NCBI GenBank assembly: GCA_965178125.1
Contig: OZ237736.1
Span: 868,001-932,000, forward strand
DNA from: Bilabrum cf. latius
Lineage: Eukaryota; Bigyra: Bicosoecida; Bigyra; Bicosoecida
DNA length: 64,000 nucleotides
Reading direction: 5' to 3'
The notes under the pieces are model-generated. The model made no database searches and was not told where the DNA came from. It saw nothing but the letters and a program-made list of their open reading frames with translations. Positions 1-11,881 of this stretch are shown here, one piece after another. The translations under genes and the position numbers were made by a program. Each line of letters starts with the position of its first letter. The stretch's first letter is position 1.

Positions 1-12
1 CGGGCCTTGGTA

Positions 13-586
13 TTATTTGCAGCAGCCCCATCGTCGCGCCCCCCCCTACTGCTGGGCAAAGACCTCAATGACACTCCCTTCCTCCATCTGCGAGACGCTA
101 AAATTCGACAGCCACGCGCGAAGACGATTCACTGCAGCCATTTCGATCAGGACTGCGAATACTTGTTTGAATCTTACCCCGTAATGCTTGATTTGCTTGT
201 CTGGATCGTCGAGCTGCGATGAAGTCGGGCTTTCTCCAAATAAGCTATTTCATAAAACATGAATGAAATGCAAGCAATCAAAGAACATTGCTTACGGTGT
301 TTCCATCAAAGCTAAATCGGACCGCATCGGATGACAATCCATTCTGCTTGCAATACGCATCCATGATCTTGCGCGCAGGCGTCTTCTTCTTAACCTGCAA
401 AATCAAATGACAACAAGTGGGGGCTGCCGTGTGACATGTGAATGCATCAGGACACAAGGCCCATGCCAACTAACACCTGCAATTCGAACCGTCGTCGTAT
501 CTCACCTTAAACGTTATCTGCTCGCCATCAGAGGCCTTGACGACAATTGATATTTTGGAGCTACCGCTGTCGTCTGCTGCTGCCAT
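13..586 (-). CDS. SUMO: SUMO precursor (4 exons)
   Basis: Small ubiquitin-like modifier, conjugated to lysines of target proteins after its tail is cut off. Exons 586-506, 394-296, 213-178 and 87-13 give 96 residues; every exon is a whole number of codons. The beta-grasp core is visible (ISIVVKASDGEQITFKVKK, then a helix with YCKQNGL, then FSFDG and MEEGSVIEVF). The C-terminus is FAQQ-UAG-GG followed by the tail ARRWGCCK and a TAA stop. With UAG read as Gln this gives QQQGG, as in the QQTGG or EQTGG end of other SUMOs. With UAG as stop the protein would lack the di-glycine needed for conjugation. Introns use GTGAG or GTAAG donors and TGCAG or CGCAG acceptors. It is divergent from the next gene with only 61 bp between start codons. 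Confidence 0.93.
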
Positions 587-647
587 TATACACTCGGAAC
601 AATCGGGAGTACCTGGTCGACGTTGAGCTATCATTGGTTCCGCTACA
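587..647. promoter_or_regulatory. Short divergent intergenic region, likely shared promoter
   Basis: Only 61 bp separate the SUMO start codon (minus strand) from the first ATG of the membrane-protein gene (plus strand). Both promoters must lie here or inside the 5' ends of the genes. No clear TATA box is seen. Confidence 0.4.
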
Positions 648-2198
648 ATGGTTCCGCAAGCGCCGCGGCAGCGATACTGCGCGGCGCCTCCTGCACTTCG
701 TCTTCAGGCCATTTGCAGGCTTGAACGCGCTCGAAAGATGCACCACGTTTGGTTTGCTCATCAAATGCGAGAGCTAGGCTCTTGTTTATGCGGTGTCGTT
801 GCATGTCTGTGCTGTCTGGGGCCTGTTTCACTCATTATTGCAATCGTCTTCTTTGTCGGAGCGGCTAGGAACCACAGAGAAGACCTGGTAGAGTCATACA
901 ATGGCGTGGTTGACATATGGAAGCATGGATTAGCGGCACAATTTGGTGCAATCTCGCCATTTTTGGCCCAGGCCACGGACGTCGGCATTAGTCGAAGAGT
1001 TGCTGTAAACTATACGAGCCAGCCTCCTCCGAGAATCGATTCTGGAAGCGACCTGGACAAGTATTCATAGCACCCTATATTCTATGGTGTTGGACGGCTA
1101 TTTAATGATGTGCATGGAGCCTACAACTGGCCCATCGACGACTCGCACTACGTTCCATCAGCGATTTAGATCCCGTCGTTCCGGGTCTTTTAGTAGAACT
1201 CTCAGTCCACCGTGCTGCCATACACTGGCGAGCACCCATCAGGCGGTGCTCCTGTGGTCTTCATGGCAAAGGAGTTTGGAGCATCGCAGTCGAGCTGCAT
1301 GTCAAGGCGGGGCATCTTTGTGGGCTCCCCTTCCTACATGGACGACGACGATTTCTCCACGCGAGACGATGATTACCACCGCTACGACGACGATGATGAT
1401 TTCAACCACCATCACCACCACCACAAGACTGTGAAAGGGGTGTGCATCACTTTCTGGGCCCTGCGGAGCGTGTGCGTCACTGTCACCGTCCCGTCAACGA
1501 CGACGCATAGGATGCCGCTGGCAGTGCGAAACGGAACCGGGGCCGCAGCTGTAGACCGCAGCTGGCACAACGAGGCCGGTTGCGAGGGAATCCCACAGGC
1601 GCTACGAGCAGCGACGGTCCCATCCGAGCTGAGGTTCGGATCGGCGGCGCCGTTCGGCGTCTCCTCCTTCGGGTACGAGCAGGTGCCCGCCTAGGGGAGA
1701 AGGGGACCGTCTGTGGTGAGCCTCAGCAGCACCCGCGTGACGGTCCGGTCGGGAGGGGACCCGTACGTGGAGGCGGTGCGCCTGACGAACGGGAAGCCCA
1801 CGTCGTTCGGTTTGACCAGGGCGACCCAGTTCGCAATCGCGGTGGCTTTCTTTGTGATCGGGGGGATTGGCTGTGCCATCCCCATTGGAATTCTCTGCTG
1901 GGTGCGGGCCTGCGTGGGCGGGGGCAGCAGCAGCAGCAGCAGCAGCGGTGGCTCGGCAGGAGGGCCGTGGGAGGGGCAGCAACCGCAGGGAGGGGGTGCG
2001 ACGGCGCCTCTAGTGCAGGGAGGAGGAGGAAGAGACGCCGGCGGCTGGTAGCCGTAGGATCCCTGGCAGCCGCCCGCCTCCGCGCCACCGCCAGAGGCAG
2101 TGTACGGTGGACCTCCCCAGGGTCCGGTGCAGCCGTACCCGGGGCAGGCGTATCCGAACCAGCCCTAGATGCAGCGTCCGGGGTTTATAGTTCAGTGA
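648..2198 (+). CDS. Two-pass membrane protein with Asp/His-rich loop, unknown family
   Basis: A 516-residue reading frame with eight in-frame UAGs and a TGA stop. A hydrophobic segment lies near residues 45-72 (GPVSLIIAIVFFVGA) and a second near 392-420 (AIAVAFFVIGGIGCAIPIG). The region between them holds a very acidic stretch with runs of Asp and then six consecutive His (about residues 228-262), which looks metal-binding. The C-terminal tail is rich in Gly, Ser, Pro and Gln with a PYPGQAYPNQP-like repeat, typical of cytosolic Pro/Gln tails. The ATG at 648 has the better context (ACAATGG); an internal ATG at 738 is possible. I do not recognise the family. The joined frame is well supported because four separate open segments are all in the same phase. 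Confidence 0.72.
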
Positions 2199-2858
2199 AT
2201 TCTGTTGGACGAACATACTTTATTCGGCTCGCTCGTAGATGACCGTTGCAGTCTGTGCGTGCCAGAGTGGGAGGGATGACTCGCAGGTGCTCACCCCAGC
2301 ATGTTGCAGAAATGTGCGCAGCATCAATGCGATCATATGTAAACCGGTGAACGTGTTTTCGCCAAGCTTACGTGCCAAGGACCTCCAGGAGCGGAGGTAG
2401 GCCGACGCAGGCTATTTCTTGTGCGAGCTCTCGTCTGCCTGTCCCTCCGGAGCTAGATCAAAGTCTCTCTGGGATACGTGGCCGTTCCTGCAGTAAAATA
2501 TATTTGAGGTATCGCGAGGTGATCTCAACTAGCCCTGGAACGGAGGCTACCAGGCAACATCGCTACAAGTAGTTCGACTTGCTTGATTTGTCCCAATTTG
2601 CCGATCATCAATTGAGACACTGCAACTCGCACAATCGCACCACCCAACGCGAGTGACTCCGCCGTGGCGATGCAACAAAACGATGGTCGATCGTATGAAC
2701 AGAAATCCCATTCAGTTGCTTCATCAAATAGAAAGTCTGGGGAGTTGCACACATCGCGACGTGTTGATGGACCCTAGGCCGCTGCTTCACGTCGCGGTTT
2801 GACCAACCCATCAATTCACGTCGGCATCTAGGGATCGAAAGACAAAGCGCTTGCGAAA
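2199..2858. other. Intergenic region, no gene seen
   Basis: 660 bp between the membrane-protein stop and the homeodomain-protein start, both on the plus strand. Open frames here are short and without recognisable features. It probably holds the 3' UTR of the first gene and the promoter of the second. Confidence 0.5.
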
Positions 2859-5800
2859 ATGGGCAGACTTGGGGGCTCAATGCGCAGCATCCCCCAGAAA
2901 GAACAGGAAATTCTGCTCGGTGGTTCCAAGAGAAGTCGACATGCAATGCTGTACCGGACAACTTCGCAGGGCCAAGCGCAGGCTTCTACTGGACTGGGCC
3001 ATTTTCCATTGCTGCAGCATGTTTCACGCGGCTTTGGCGTGGAAGCCTCCCGAACCAACTCTGGACGATCTGTTGGGGTGCAGTCTGCACCGGGGCACTC
3101 TCTCGCCGGGCCAGGCGGCCTTGGGATCCAAGTTTCAGGCCAGGATGAGTTTCCATCAGATTTTAAAAGTAGGATTGATATTCCTGTGCTCAATGGCGGT
3201 AGTGGAGCCTCTAGCAGTGGCGACCTCGGGGTCCAAGCCGGAGCTGGAGCGACGCAGCTCAGCGATGCCCAACAATCTCCTCCTGGTAACTTGAAGGTTC
3301 AATCGGTTTTGAATCCCAAAATCACTCGCGGAAATGGTGGACTTCCGTTGCAGCACGCTGCCGGGCTCCCGCGAGGTCAAGATACGGCCAGCGAGGCCAG
3401 AGACGAAAGCCGACATGTCTCGGGTGTGCATGAGGTAAGATGTGACAATACGAGCTGCCTCAGATTTTGGTGCATTCGTGTACAAAATTGGCTGCCTGTC
3501 AGAGCAAGGGCTCTCGCCGCAGCCAGTCGCCGTTCTAATCGCCTTCTGCCACGCATAGTGGCCCGATTGACTTGCCCCTTCGTGGTCGCGCTTTGTCGGA
3601 CCATTCAGCAAAAGTATGTAGCATCTTGCATGTTCTCGCAGGGAGGAAATTCGACTGGAGCACCTCGAATCCAGGAGCCTCGTGCGGTCTCAGCTCCCCG
3701 TCCGCCCACTGCTGCCGTGCCCAGCGGTACAGGGGGGGCAGGACTTCATGCAAGTCTAGGAAACAGGCCCGGTGTGGCATCGACTCTACCAGCACCGCCA
3801 AATGCGGATGTACTTGGTGGCTCCTCCACTCCGATGCGAGGTGAGCTACCTTCGCCTGCCAGTGGCGGGCGCTCGGCTCGAATCGGCTCGAGCCAGTCCG
3901 TCTTGACCTCGGCTATGTCTGTCCAGCACGGGGGCAAGGGCGACCAGGCTGCTGTGGCAGCAACTCTGCAAGGCATCAGTCGCAACCACGGGCACTCACA
4001 GGAGGTATGGGACCCTCGCCGGCTGCCAAAGCCGACCGTGGAGGACTTTTCCAGCTTCGAGGAGATGATGGCACAGCTGCCGTCGAGCTTCGGCATATTG
4101 GAAGTCATGGGCAGGGACGGAACCGCCGCATACCACGTGAATGTGGTCAGCATCACAAAGATGCAGAAACGAACGTACACCCTGCGGACCGCAATGCAGG
4201 CGTACTTTGTGCTGCTGAGATACTCCTACAAGAAGTGGATGCACCTCATGCGCGCCGCCCCGCAGCAGGCTGCCAAGGCACACGCTCCAGCTAGTGCCGC
4301 TGTCCCCTCTGCGCCCGCCTCTGCGAGATCGTCTGTGGCTTCGCTCAGTGCTGGTCGTGGCGAATTTGCACTCGCTGGCGCTTCTGCAGCTGCGAAGTCT
4401 GCACCATCGAGACCCCAGTAGATGCAGGCCATTCCATCGGTGATGTCGCCTGGCCGCCATCTGGGGGACTAGTCCGTCAGCACCGGCTCCAGCCAAGAAA
4501 GTTCGGCAAGCAGCGGTGGTGCTGCCGTTTCTGAAGGCCAGCAATCCCGCGTGCACTCGTCCTTGTCTTCGGAGAGGGGTCCCGGCGGTGAGATTGGTTT
4601 TCCAGTGGACATTTTATCTCATCGTGGGCTACCCCATGCCTCGGGAGGGTTGATTCTGCCTGAATCTCAACAGGCGTCACAGGCAGGGAGCAGCGAGAGC
4701 CTCGAGTCTAGACCACGGCGAGCGAGGCAGCACTCTCTGAAAGACTTGGACCTGCTGGAGAGGCCAGCCAGCCGGGAGCATCGCATGCTGAGCACATCTT
4801 CCGACGGCAGCCTGGGGCCAGCGGGTGTGTCTCCAACCGCCTCCACTTCGGGTGCAGGCGCGTTGTCAGATGCCGCAAAACACTGGGAAGCCCGCGATGC
4901 GACCTCCTCATCCTCGTCGTCATCTTCCGCCTTGATGCAACCTCATCCAGATAAGCAAGACCACCCAGACGATGTGTCAGACGGCAGTAGCATTGCACGC
5001 AAGTTCACTGGGATCGATTCCGAGCTGCACCAGCCCGCTTTTTCAGGCATACGGTCTCAAGATGACAATGGGTCGCTGATTTCGTACGGTGGAGGAGGTG
5101 GCCCAGCACCACCACCGAGCCGAGTCATCGATGCGAGCGAGTCTGCAGCGATCCGTTCACACCTTCCGCCTACCGCTGCAGAGTTGGAAGCGAAGCGGTC
5201 GTAGGGGCAGGGAGATGTGTTCGTCCCAGGCCGCGGTTCGGTTGAAAACGATAGTGTGGCGGCTAGGGAATTATCGGGCCTTTCAACGATAGGCAGGCGA
5301 GAGCACTCCAGCGCAAGCCAGAGCTCGATGCTGCTGCCTGTGGGGCATGCTAGGCAAAGCTCGTTCCCAAGCAGCCCGATGCTGCCGTCACCGGTTTCGG
5401 CAGGTCAGGCGCAAGCACAGTCGGTGACCATGTCGTCAGGGGCCTAGTTCCCTGCCACCACGGCCGCACCTGGGGGCCCAGTAGCGGTGCAGCAGCCGCA
5501 TATGGTGCAGCCGATGCAAGGCCGATTCCTGGTAGCAACTAGAGCACCCGATGGCAGCACCTAGTACGTATTGCAGGGGGGGTAGGGTGCCATGCCGGTC
5601 AGGCTCATGCAGCAGGGACAGCAGCCGGGCGGGCAGGGTATCCTGCCGCAGGGCCATCTGCCGAGGCCGTACAGGTACACATATGCCTTGCAGCAACAGC
5701 CCGGGAAGATGCAGCAGTATCGCATGGTCGTCATGCCGAGCAACCAGATGGCGAGGCCTCCAGTATTGCCCCAGACCGGTTCCATGGTGATGCGTACAAT

Positions 5801-7274
5801 GCAGTCTGCGCAGGGCCCAGCAATGCGGCAGATGGTGCCGGCACATTCGCCGCCGCAAGCATCTACGCCCATCGGCAGCAAGCGGCCAGCCAATGCAGCC
5901 TCTCGCTAGCAGCCGCTCGTCTCGCCCACGCAAGCCTCATCGGGTGCAGCGATCCCACCCTCGGACGAAAAGTAGCCTGCAGCGAAGCGAGCGAGGGTAG
6001 ATGGCTCCCAGCAGGAGAGCGGAGAGACGTCCAGCACGACTGCCTCTGCCTCTGCAACAGCAAGTGCCCGCAACACGGCGTCTTCAGAGACGCAAACCCA
6101 GACGCAGATACCTGAGCTGTCGCATGGCACCACCGTGCCTGGTCGCACGTCTCGGCGGCGGCGATCCTCAGCCAAGGCCCGGTAGATGGACTAGCTGGCG
6201 TCCTCTCCGCAGTCTCCTCCTTCACAAAAGGACAAGGATCCCCGGCAGGCAGCACTGGAGCGTATTGCAGCAGCCGAAGAACGCGTTGCCAAACAGAAAC
6301 GCAGGGCCGCCGCAGCTTCCGCGGCGGCAGCAACCCGAGCGAAAAGCAGCCGCAAACGAGGATCGCCTGCTCTGAGCTCATCCGAGGCAGCAGCAGCAGC
6401 AGCAGCAGCAGTTGCAGCAGACTCGGACGATGATGAGCAGGATGGCATGAAGGATGGGCCCTCGGTGCAGCTGGATCCTCCCGAGGCGCCTGACGTCGCC
6501 CCTCCCGCCTCCCTTGCTCAGTCGGTGATGGCAAGCGCTGCTCTGGCCTCTCTCCCTGTGGTGGGGAAGCAAGCCATGAATCACCCTGCGCCGAAAAGCC
6601 AGAAGAGAAAAACAGATAGCTCCGATTCGCACAGCATGGCCTCTGACTCAATCGATGTCGTGTTCGAGATCATGTTTCCTGGGCGAGAGACCACACTCTA
6701 CTTCAACAAGCCCATGGGATACGAAGAGCGCTTCAACAGAAGAAAATTCAAGCCCGGGCGGCCAGCAGTCGGCCTATCTGACGACCAGGTGCGCGTGCTG
6801 AAGCGATGGATGGGTCGCGTGGAGAACTGGAGTGCCCCGTTTCCCCCCGACTCGGCAAAGGCTCGCATCGCTGAGAAGGCGTGCCTCACTGTTGGGCAGG
6901 TGGGTACGTGGCTAAAGAACGAACGAAAGCGTGTTTGGAATCGCAGGCGAGAGCATGCGGCCATCAAGTGGAACTCGATGTCGAAGCAGTAGCGGCTGCA
7001 CATGAACCGAGTGTACGAGCCGCATAGGCGAGAGATCCTGAAGCGACGGATCGCTGCCCTCGGTCAGGATGAGCTGCCTCAGTCGGCCCTGCAATCCGAG
7101 GAGGCAACGGCTCAGGTATTGGAGCGCCTGCTGCAGTACGACCCAGCCGAGGATATCTTCAAGGAGCAACCAAAACGGTACAACTTGTCGATCTGTCGCG
7201 TTGCAGTACCCATGGGGCAGGCAGTGGGAGGGGCAAGCGACGAAGGCGGGCAGGCGAAGGGAGGTGGTAAGTGA
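2859..7274 (+). CDS. Large TALE-like homeodomain protein
   Basis: Probable DNA-binding regulator. The frame is open from ATG 2859 to TGA 7272-7274 with eleven in-frame UAGs, giving 1471 codons. A likely 207-nt intron at 3435-3641 (GTAAGA...CTCGCAG, phase 0, no stop inside) would leave 1402 residues. The homeodomain is C-terminal, coded at about 6738-6950: helix 1 has LSDDQVRVLKRWM, the linker has FP as in the PYP of TALE proteins, and helix 3 reads QVGTWLKNERKRVW with the W-x-x-N-x-R signature. Upstream are about 1000 residues of Ser/Gly/Gln/Ala-rich low-complexity sequence with basic patches. The C-terminal 90 residues after the homeodomain are charged. Target genes cannot be inferred. The domain call is strong; the retained-intron question is open. 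Confidence 0.85.
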
Positions 7275-7504
7275 GGCACCTACCAGAGGTGTGCCGGGTT
7301 GGAGGTACGCCGGCGCTGCTTCCAACGCGGATTCATTGGCATGTCATCGAATGAACGAACAGGTGTGATCTCTGTGTCCATTCACAGCAGTTGTGACCAT
7401 AATCAGCCATTTGAAGTGCAATCCCAGGCCAACTCGATGTCCCACCAGTCCACCACACAAACCTCGCCGCACGAGCACAACTTCCTGCAGCACGATGTCC
7501 GAGA
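7275..7504. other. Convergent intergenic region
   Basis: 230 bp between the TGA of the homeodomain gene (plus) and the TGA of the GH65 gene (minus). It should contain both 3' ends. No further gene is seen. Confidence 0.5.
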
Positions 7505-9859
7505 TCAACCAGCGCAAGCGACCTGCAGGGCCCTCTCGCCAGCGTTCGTCTGCGTGTTAATGCAAGATGGGTGCCCAGGCACGAGCGTGTGTGCACCAGG
7601 CAGGAAGTCATCTGCTCCACCGACTGTGGCCGTGCATCCGCCCTCCGTGCTCCCAAGGGTGATGCAAGACTCTGACTCGTTGAACGACAGGCTGAACCGC
7701 AGCCCACGGAAAACAAACCCACGAATCGTCATTCGAGTTGTGCCGGGTGGCAGAAGAGGTCTCCGTAGGAGCACCTGTCCGTCTCCAGCCTCGCCAGTCG
7801 AAGGAGCGAGCCGCATGCCAGCGTACCCGAGAACAAGGTTCTGCATGTAGCCACCAGCACCGGTCAGGAAATTGAGATTTCCGCCAACTTGTGCGCGCTC
7901 CATCCAAGTATTGAAGTGGCCGAGGTCCTGGTGCGCGAAAGCCAGCTGAAACTGTGAGTCCGCGGCCGTTCTATTGCCGAGCAGGAGCCACGCGACCGAG
8001 TACGACGAGTCTCCCGTAAACATGCCCTGAAACGGGGTGCGCGCAGTGTAATACTCGAGATCGGCCCTCTTCACCTGGTCGTCTAGCGGCCAGTACAGCG
8101 GATGCTGCAGCAGTGCAACGTCCGCTTGGTTGATCTCCTGGCCGTGGTACCCCTGGAACTCGGGGTGCACTCTGTGCCCAGGCCACAACGAATCGGATAT
8201 GGGAATGTAGGGGCGAGCGGACACCTCCCTCCACATGCGTGGGACACTCTTGCCAAGTCGCCCGGCCAGGAAGGCACAGAAATCCAGTGAAGCCGCTGCT
8301 GCCGCGTTCGTGTACACGCTCGAGTTCACGACTCCAGCCCGCTCGTCCGGAGGCTGCACCCCCAAGATCGTGTAGTTCACGGGACGCGCAGGGCCAAGCC
8401 CCTCCCGACTGAAGGACTTGCTACCGCAGTGGATGCCACGCTGCTGTCCAAGCTCATCTTCACCAGGCCCTGCATGGCTCAATAACTCCCCGGTCGCCGG
8501 GTCCACTGCACTGAACCTGCAGTACAAGAACGCGCACGTCGCGTTCGCCATGGGCCATGCGACCTGCTCTGCGTACGAAGGGTCAGACTTTCCGCGCACG
8601 CCCACTGCCCACAGGTAGTTCCGTAGCATGAGCACCAGGTCGGCAGACACGTGCTACTCGTACATGCCCTCGATGTTGGGTGCCTGCACCGTGTCCAGAC
8701 CAGAAAAGGCGCTTTCCCACGGCCAGTCGGCTCCCTCGAAGCCGTAGTCCAGCACCCTGGCCTCTGCTGCAGCCAGCCGCGCCCTCCTGTACTCGATCAT
8801 CGAGTGGCGGACCAGGTCAGGCCGCAGCAGGACAAGTGCCCCTTGGTCCCATGTCAGGCTGTCCCAGAATCTGTGCTGGTGGTAGCAGTTGCTCCCGGGC
8901 CCGCAAGGAGACACGCTCCACGGCTCTTCTGGGTGCATGCTCGTCATCAGGTAGTACAGGCTCGAGTTTGCAGAGGCTGCCACCGTCAAGTTTCCCTCAA
9001 TCTCCACCCCTGTTTCCCACCAGCTCGCCCACTGCTGCTCGTGGGACTGTCGGAGGGCCTCTGCGCCCTGGGCCATGGCGCGGTCGAAGAGCTGCAGTGC
9101 GTCGGCGACTGGGTTGCTCGAGCTGTCGTTTGACACGATGGCCACTGGGAAAAGCATTGGCTAGCCTGGAGCCAGCTATACCTGCACGGTCCCTCCAGTT
9201 GTGGAGGCCAGCGGGAGCACCATGGCGACGAGGTGAGCGGGCCCGCCCACTGTCTCTGCCTGCCTTGTGGTGCCCTACCACAAAACTGCATCCGATCCCG
9301 CGGGCGTCTTCACTGCTGACGAAGTCTGCTCGAAATCATTCACTGATTGGTTGCCGGCCAAAAAAGGCCACTGCAACACGACATCGAGCGTGGCAGTCTA
9401 CTAATCCGACTGCAACAACTCGATTTCTAGCAGCAGCAGCTCTCTTTGTTGGGCATGGGCATACCACCGAGTTTCAACTGTTGCGTTGGAGCGCTCAAAT
9501 AGAGTCAAATTCCGATACATGCTCCTTCTTAGATCCATTGCGCCGCCAATCGGTTTGACATCGTCACCAAGATTGTCATTCGCATCAAAGTGAGCGAGCC
9601 AAGGCGAAGGGATAGCAGCCGCGTCGCTCGGCGTTACGTTAAGATAGCCGTTGTACACACCAGTCATGTACGCCATGCCCTCATTGCCATAGTTCAGACC
9701 CTGGAACAACTCAATGCCAATCCTTCCATTCGAGATCCGAGGCATGTACCCTGGTTTAGGAAGATCAGCAGCAAAAAGCATATCCCCGGCACGTATTTCC
9801 TACTTCCATCTTTCGGGAAGAGCATACGACAATGCAGCCAAGGCTGCGAGACCAGCCAT
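7505..9859 (-). CDS. ATHL1: GH65 glucosidase, PGGHG/ATHL1-like, probably secreted
   Basis: Member of glycoside hydrolase family 65, closest in motifs to protein-glucosylgalactosylhydroxylysine glucosidase and related acid trehalases. From ATG 9859 the frame runs 784 codons to TGA, intronless, with about seven UAGs. The Asp region (YHQHRFWDSLTWDQGALVL), the Glu in ADWPWESAFSG and the QADVALLQHP motif match the catalytic and binding regions of the family. Another matched segment is HPEFQGYHGQEINQADV. One UAG (8654-8656) falls in YE-UAG-HVSAD, the position of E-x-H in relatives. The N-terminus MAGLAALAALSYAL resembles a signal peptide, so the enzyme is probably exported. The same frame continues to a non-ATG codon at 10015, and an ATG at 9994 would give a longer product; 9859 is preferred. 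The natural substrate is unknown. Confidence 0.85.
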
Positions 9860-10021
9860 ACTGCCAAGAGTAGAATAATTGCTTTGTTCATATGGCTCCG
9901 GATTATTATTATTAGTAGTAACGTTATTATTTCTCAATACTGTGATTTTCAATTCGCTGGCTCCAGCACGTTGTGAGGTGAATCTCCCATCCATGCCGGC
10001 ATAATTGCTATTCACGAAGGC
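9860..10021. promoter_or_regulatory. Divergent intergenic region, AT-rich
   Basis: About 160 bp between two divergent genes. It contains an unusually AT-rich run near 9902-9935 (repeated TTA/ATT triplets) that stands out in this GC-rich window and is a candidate core promoter. Confidence 0.35.
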
Positions 10022-11849
10022 ATGTCCGTTACATTACATGTTTGGCTAGCTGTATGTGCAGTAGCTATTCAAAGTATAAGCAATGCATACGGAATTCGCG
10101 TGGCTGCGACGAGGTCCCAGGCGGACGACATCGCCCGCGTGCGAAAAGAGCTTTGGACCACAGGTAAGCAGCTGAAACTCTGTCAATTGATGAATTCGGT
10201 ACGATTTTTCAGCAACGGTACTCCAAAACCTGCACGTTTTCCTACGCAGGAAAGCGCCAAGCTGCTAAGCAAGAGCAAGCTGCGCTCCAAAGCCACCTTG
10301 CCGCTGAAATGGATAAGTTAGGCGTACCACCCGATTATTTGGACCCGCGAATTCCTGTTGAGGCTTTCAAGGCCGAAATGGTTCCTCGCCATGTCATGTT
10401 TGCCCCGCCTCCCGAGCTTCAACATCTTGGGATTGGTGGGCCGAACGGGGCCGGATTGCAATCAATTCACCCGTTCACAACGTAAGACCACTTCCGAAAA
10501 GTCATGGTTGCATGCCGTGTGCATGGTACTCTTGTCCTATCGCGCCTCCGAACAGCCCGTTTCGCAGATTGCCAACAAAGTCGGACCTGGTAGCCGGCCA
10601 GGGCCGCAGAGACGCCCTGGCTCACTTGCCCGCGCTGAGACACCTGCTAGCCATGTACCCATAGTACCGCCACTTGGCTCCCATGTATGGGGCGGGGTGG
10701 TGGGGCATGGATCCCACGCTGAACCCGGATGTAAGGCTGCCTCCTCCGCACGACCCCGCTGCAGTGGGAGGAACCGGGGATGGTGTGGGAGATCCGGAAG
10801 TGCAGGCCGCGATAGCACGGGCAGACCAGCTCGCCTCCAAGGCGGGCCAGCTCGCCCGCTAGGCACCGGGGAGTGAAGAGGCAGTGGAGGCAGCCAGGCG
10901 AGCCGACAGAGCCATCGCGCTGCTGCCACCCGCCGCAGCGTCGGCTCTCCTGTTCCGTCGATTCGCGGGATCTCGGGCGGGCACTCCGGCGCATGGCCTC
11001 CCTGGCGGTATCCCTACGGAACAGGGGCCTTGGGACGTGGACCCGCTGGACCGCAGGTATGGCTGGGGGGATGGAGGTGCCATGGAGTCTGGTTGGTCCG
11101 GGACACTGGCTGATGCTGGCCTGCAGGGGCACACAGACGCAGGTGCGGCCACTGCTCAAGGAGGTGCGCTGCGCGCCGCGATCGGTAGGAACAGCAGAGG
11201 CGCCCCAGCTGTAGAAGCTGGCAGCCAGCCGGGCGCAAGTCCACCATCTGGCGATGTCTTGCAGAGCGAGGAGCCCAGGACCACTGACTGGGCCAAGGCA
11301 GGGCACGAGGACGCTGAGAGGTTCAGGAGCAAGCTGCAGCAACGCTTGCAGCAAGACAAGAACCGCGAGGGTGGATCGTGGCTGGACGGCACTGCGGATC
11401 CCGCCTCGGACTGGCGGGCTGCACGAAGAGCAGCGGGCTTGCCAGTGACCGAGGGCAGCTCGTTTCACACGGGATCAACTAGGCACACTGCCTTGCACCC
11501 GCTCGAGCCAGCCCCCTCCACGGAGTGGGTGCGTATGCCCAGGGGCTGGCAGCCAGGGCAGTCTGCGTACTCGTTGGCGGCGAGAAGGGGGGTGGAGAAA
11601 GCACGATCGCGGACCCGCTCGCTGTCCGCTGCAAGCTTGCTCCAGGCAGGTGCCACCGAGAGCTCGTCCTCGTCATCATTGCACAACAGGCCTCCTTCCT
11701 ACAAGCCCCAGGGCGCCTCTGACACGGTACACATGCAGTACAGGAACGCCCCGCTGCTGCCCCCAGGCAGTTCAGCTGCGACGATGCGTGCAGTACTGCA
11801 CCCGCGCGGGCCTTCCATGCAGCCAGAGGCAGAGGTGGGCGGTAAGGAA

Positions 11850-11881
<32 letters not shown>

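Noticed and set aside
1412-1430. Hexa-His as vector or expression-tag contamination
   Set aside because: It is embedded in an Asp-rich natural context within a continuous open frame with UAG codons; no vector sequence is seen.
3996-4556. 186-codon open frame on the minus strand
   Set aside because: It lies antisense to the homeodomain protein, has no recognisable motif and reflects GC-rich codon bias.
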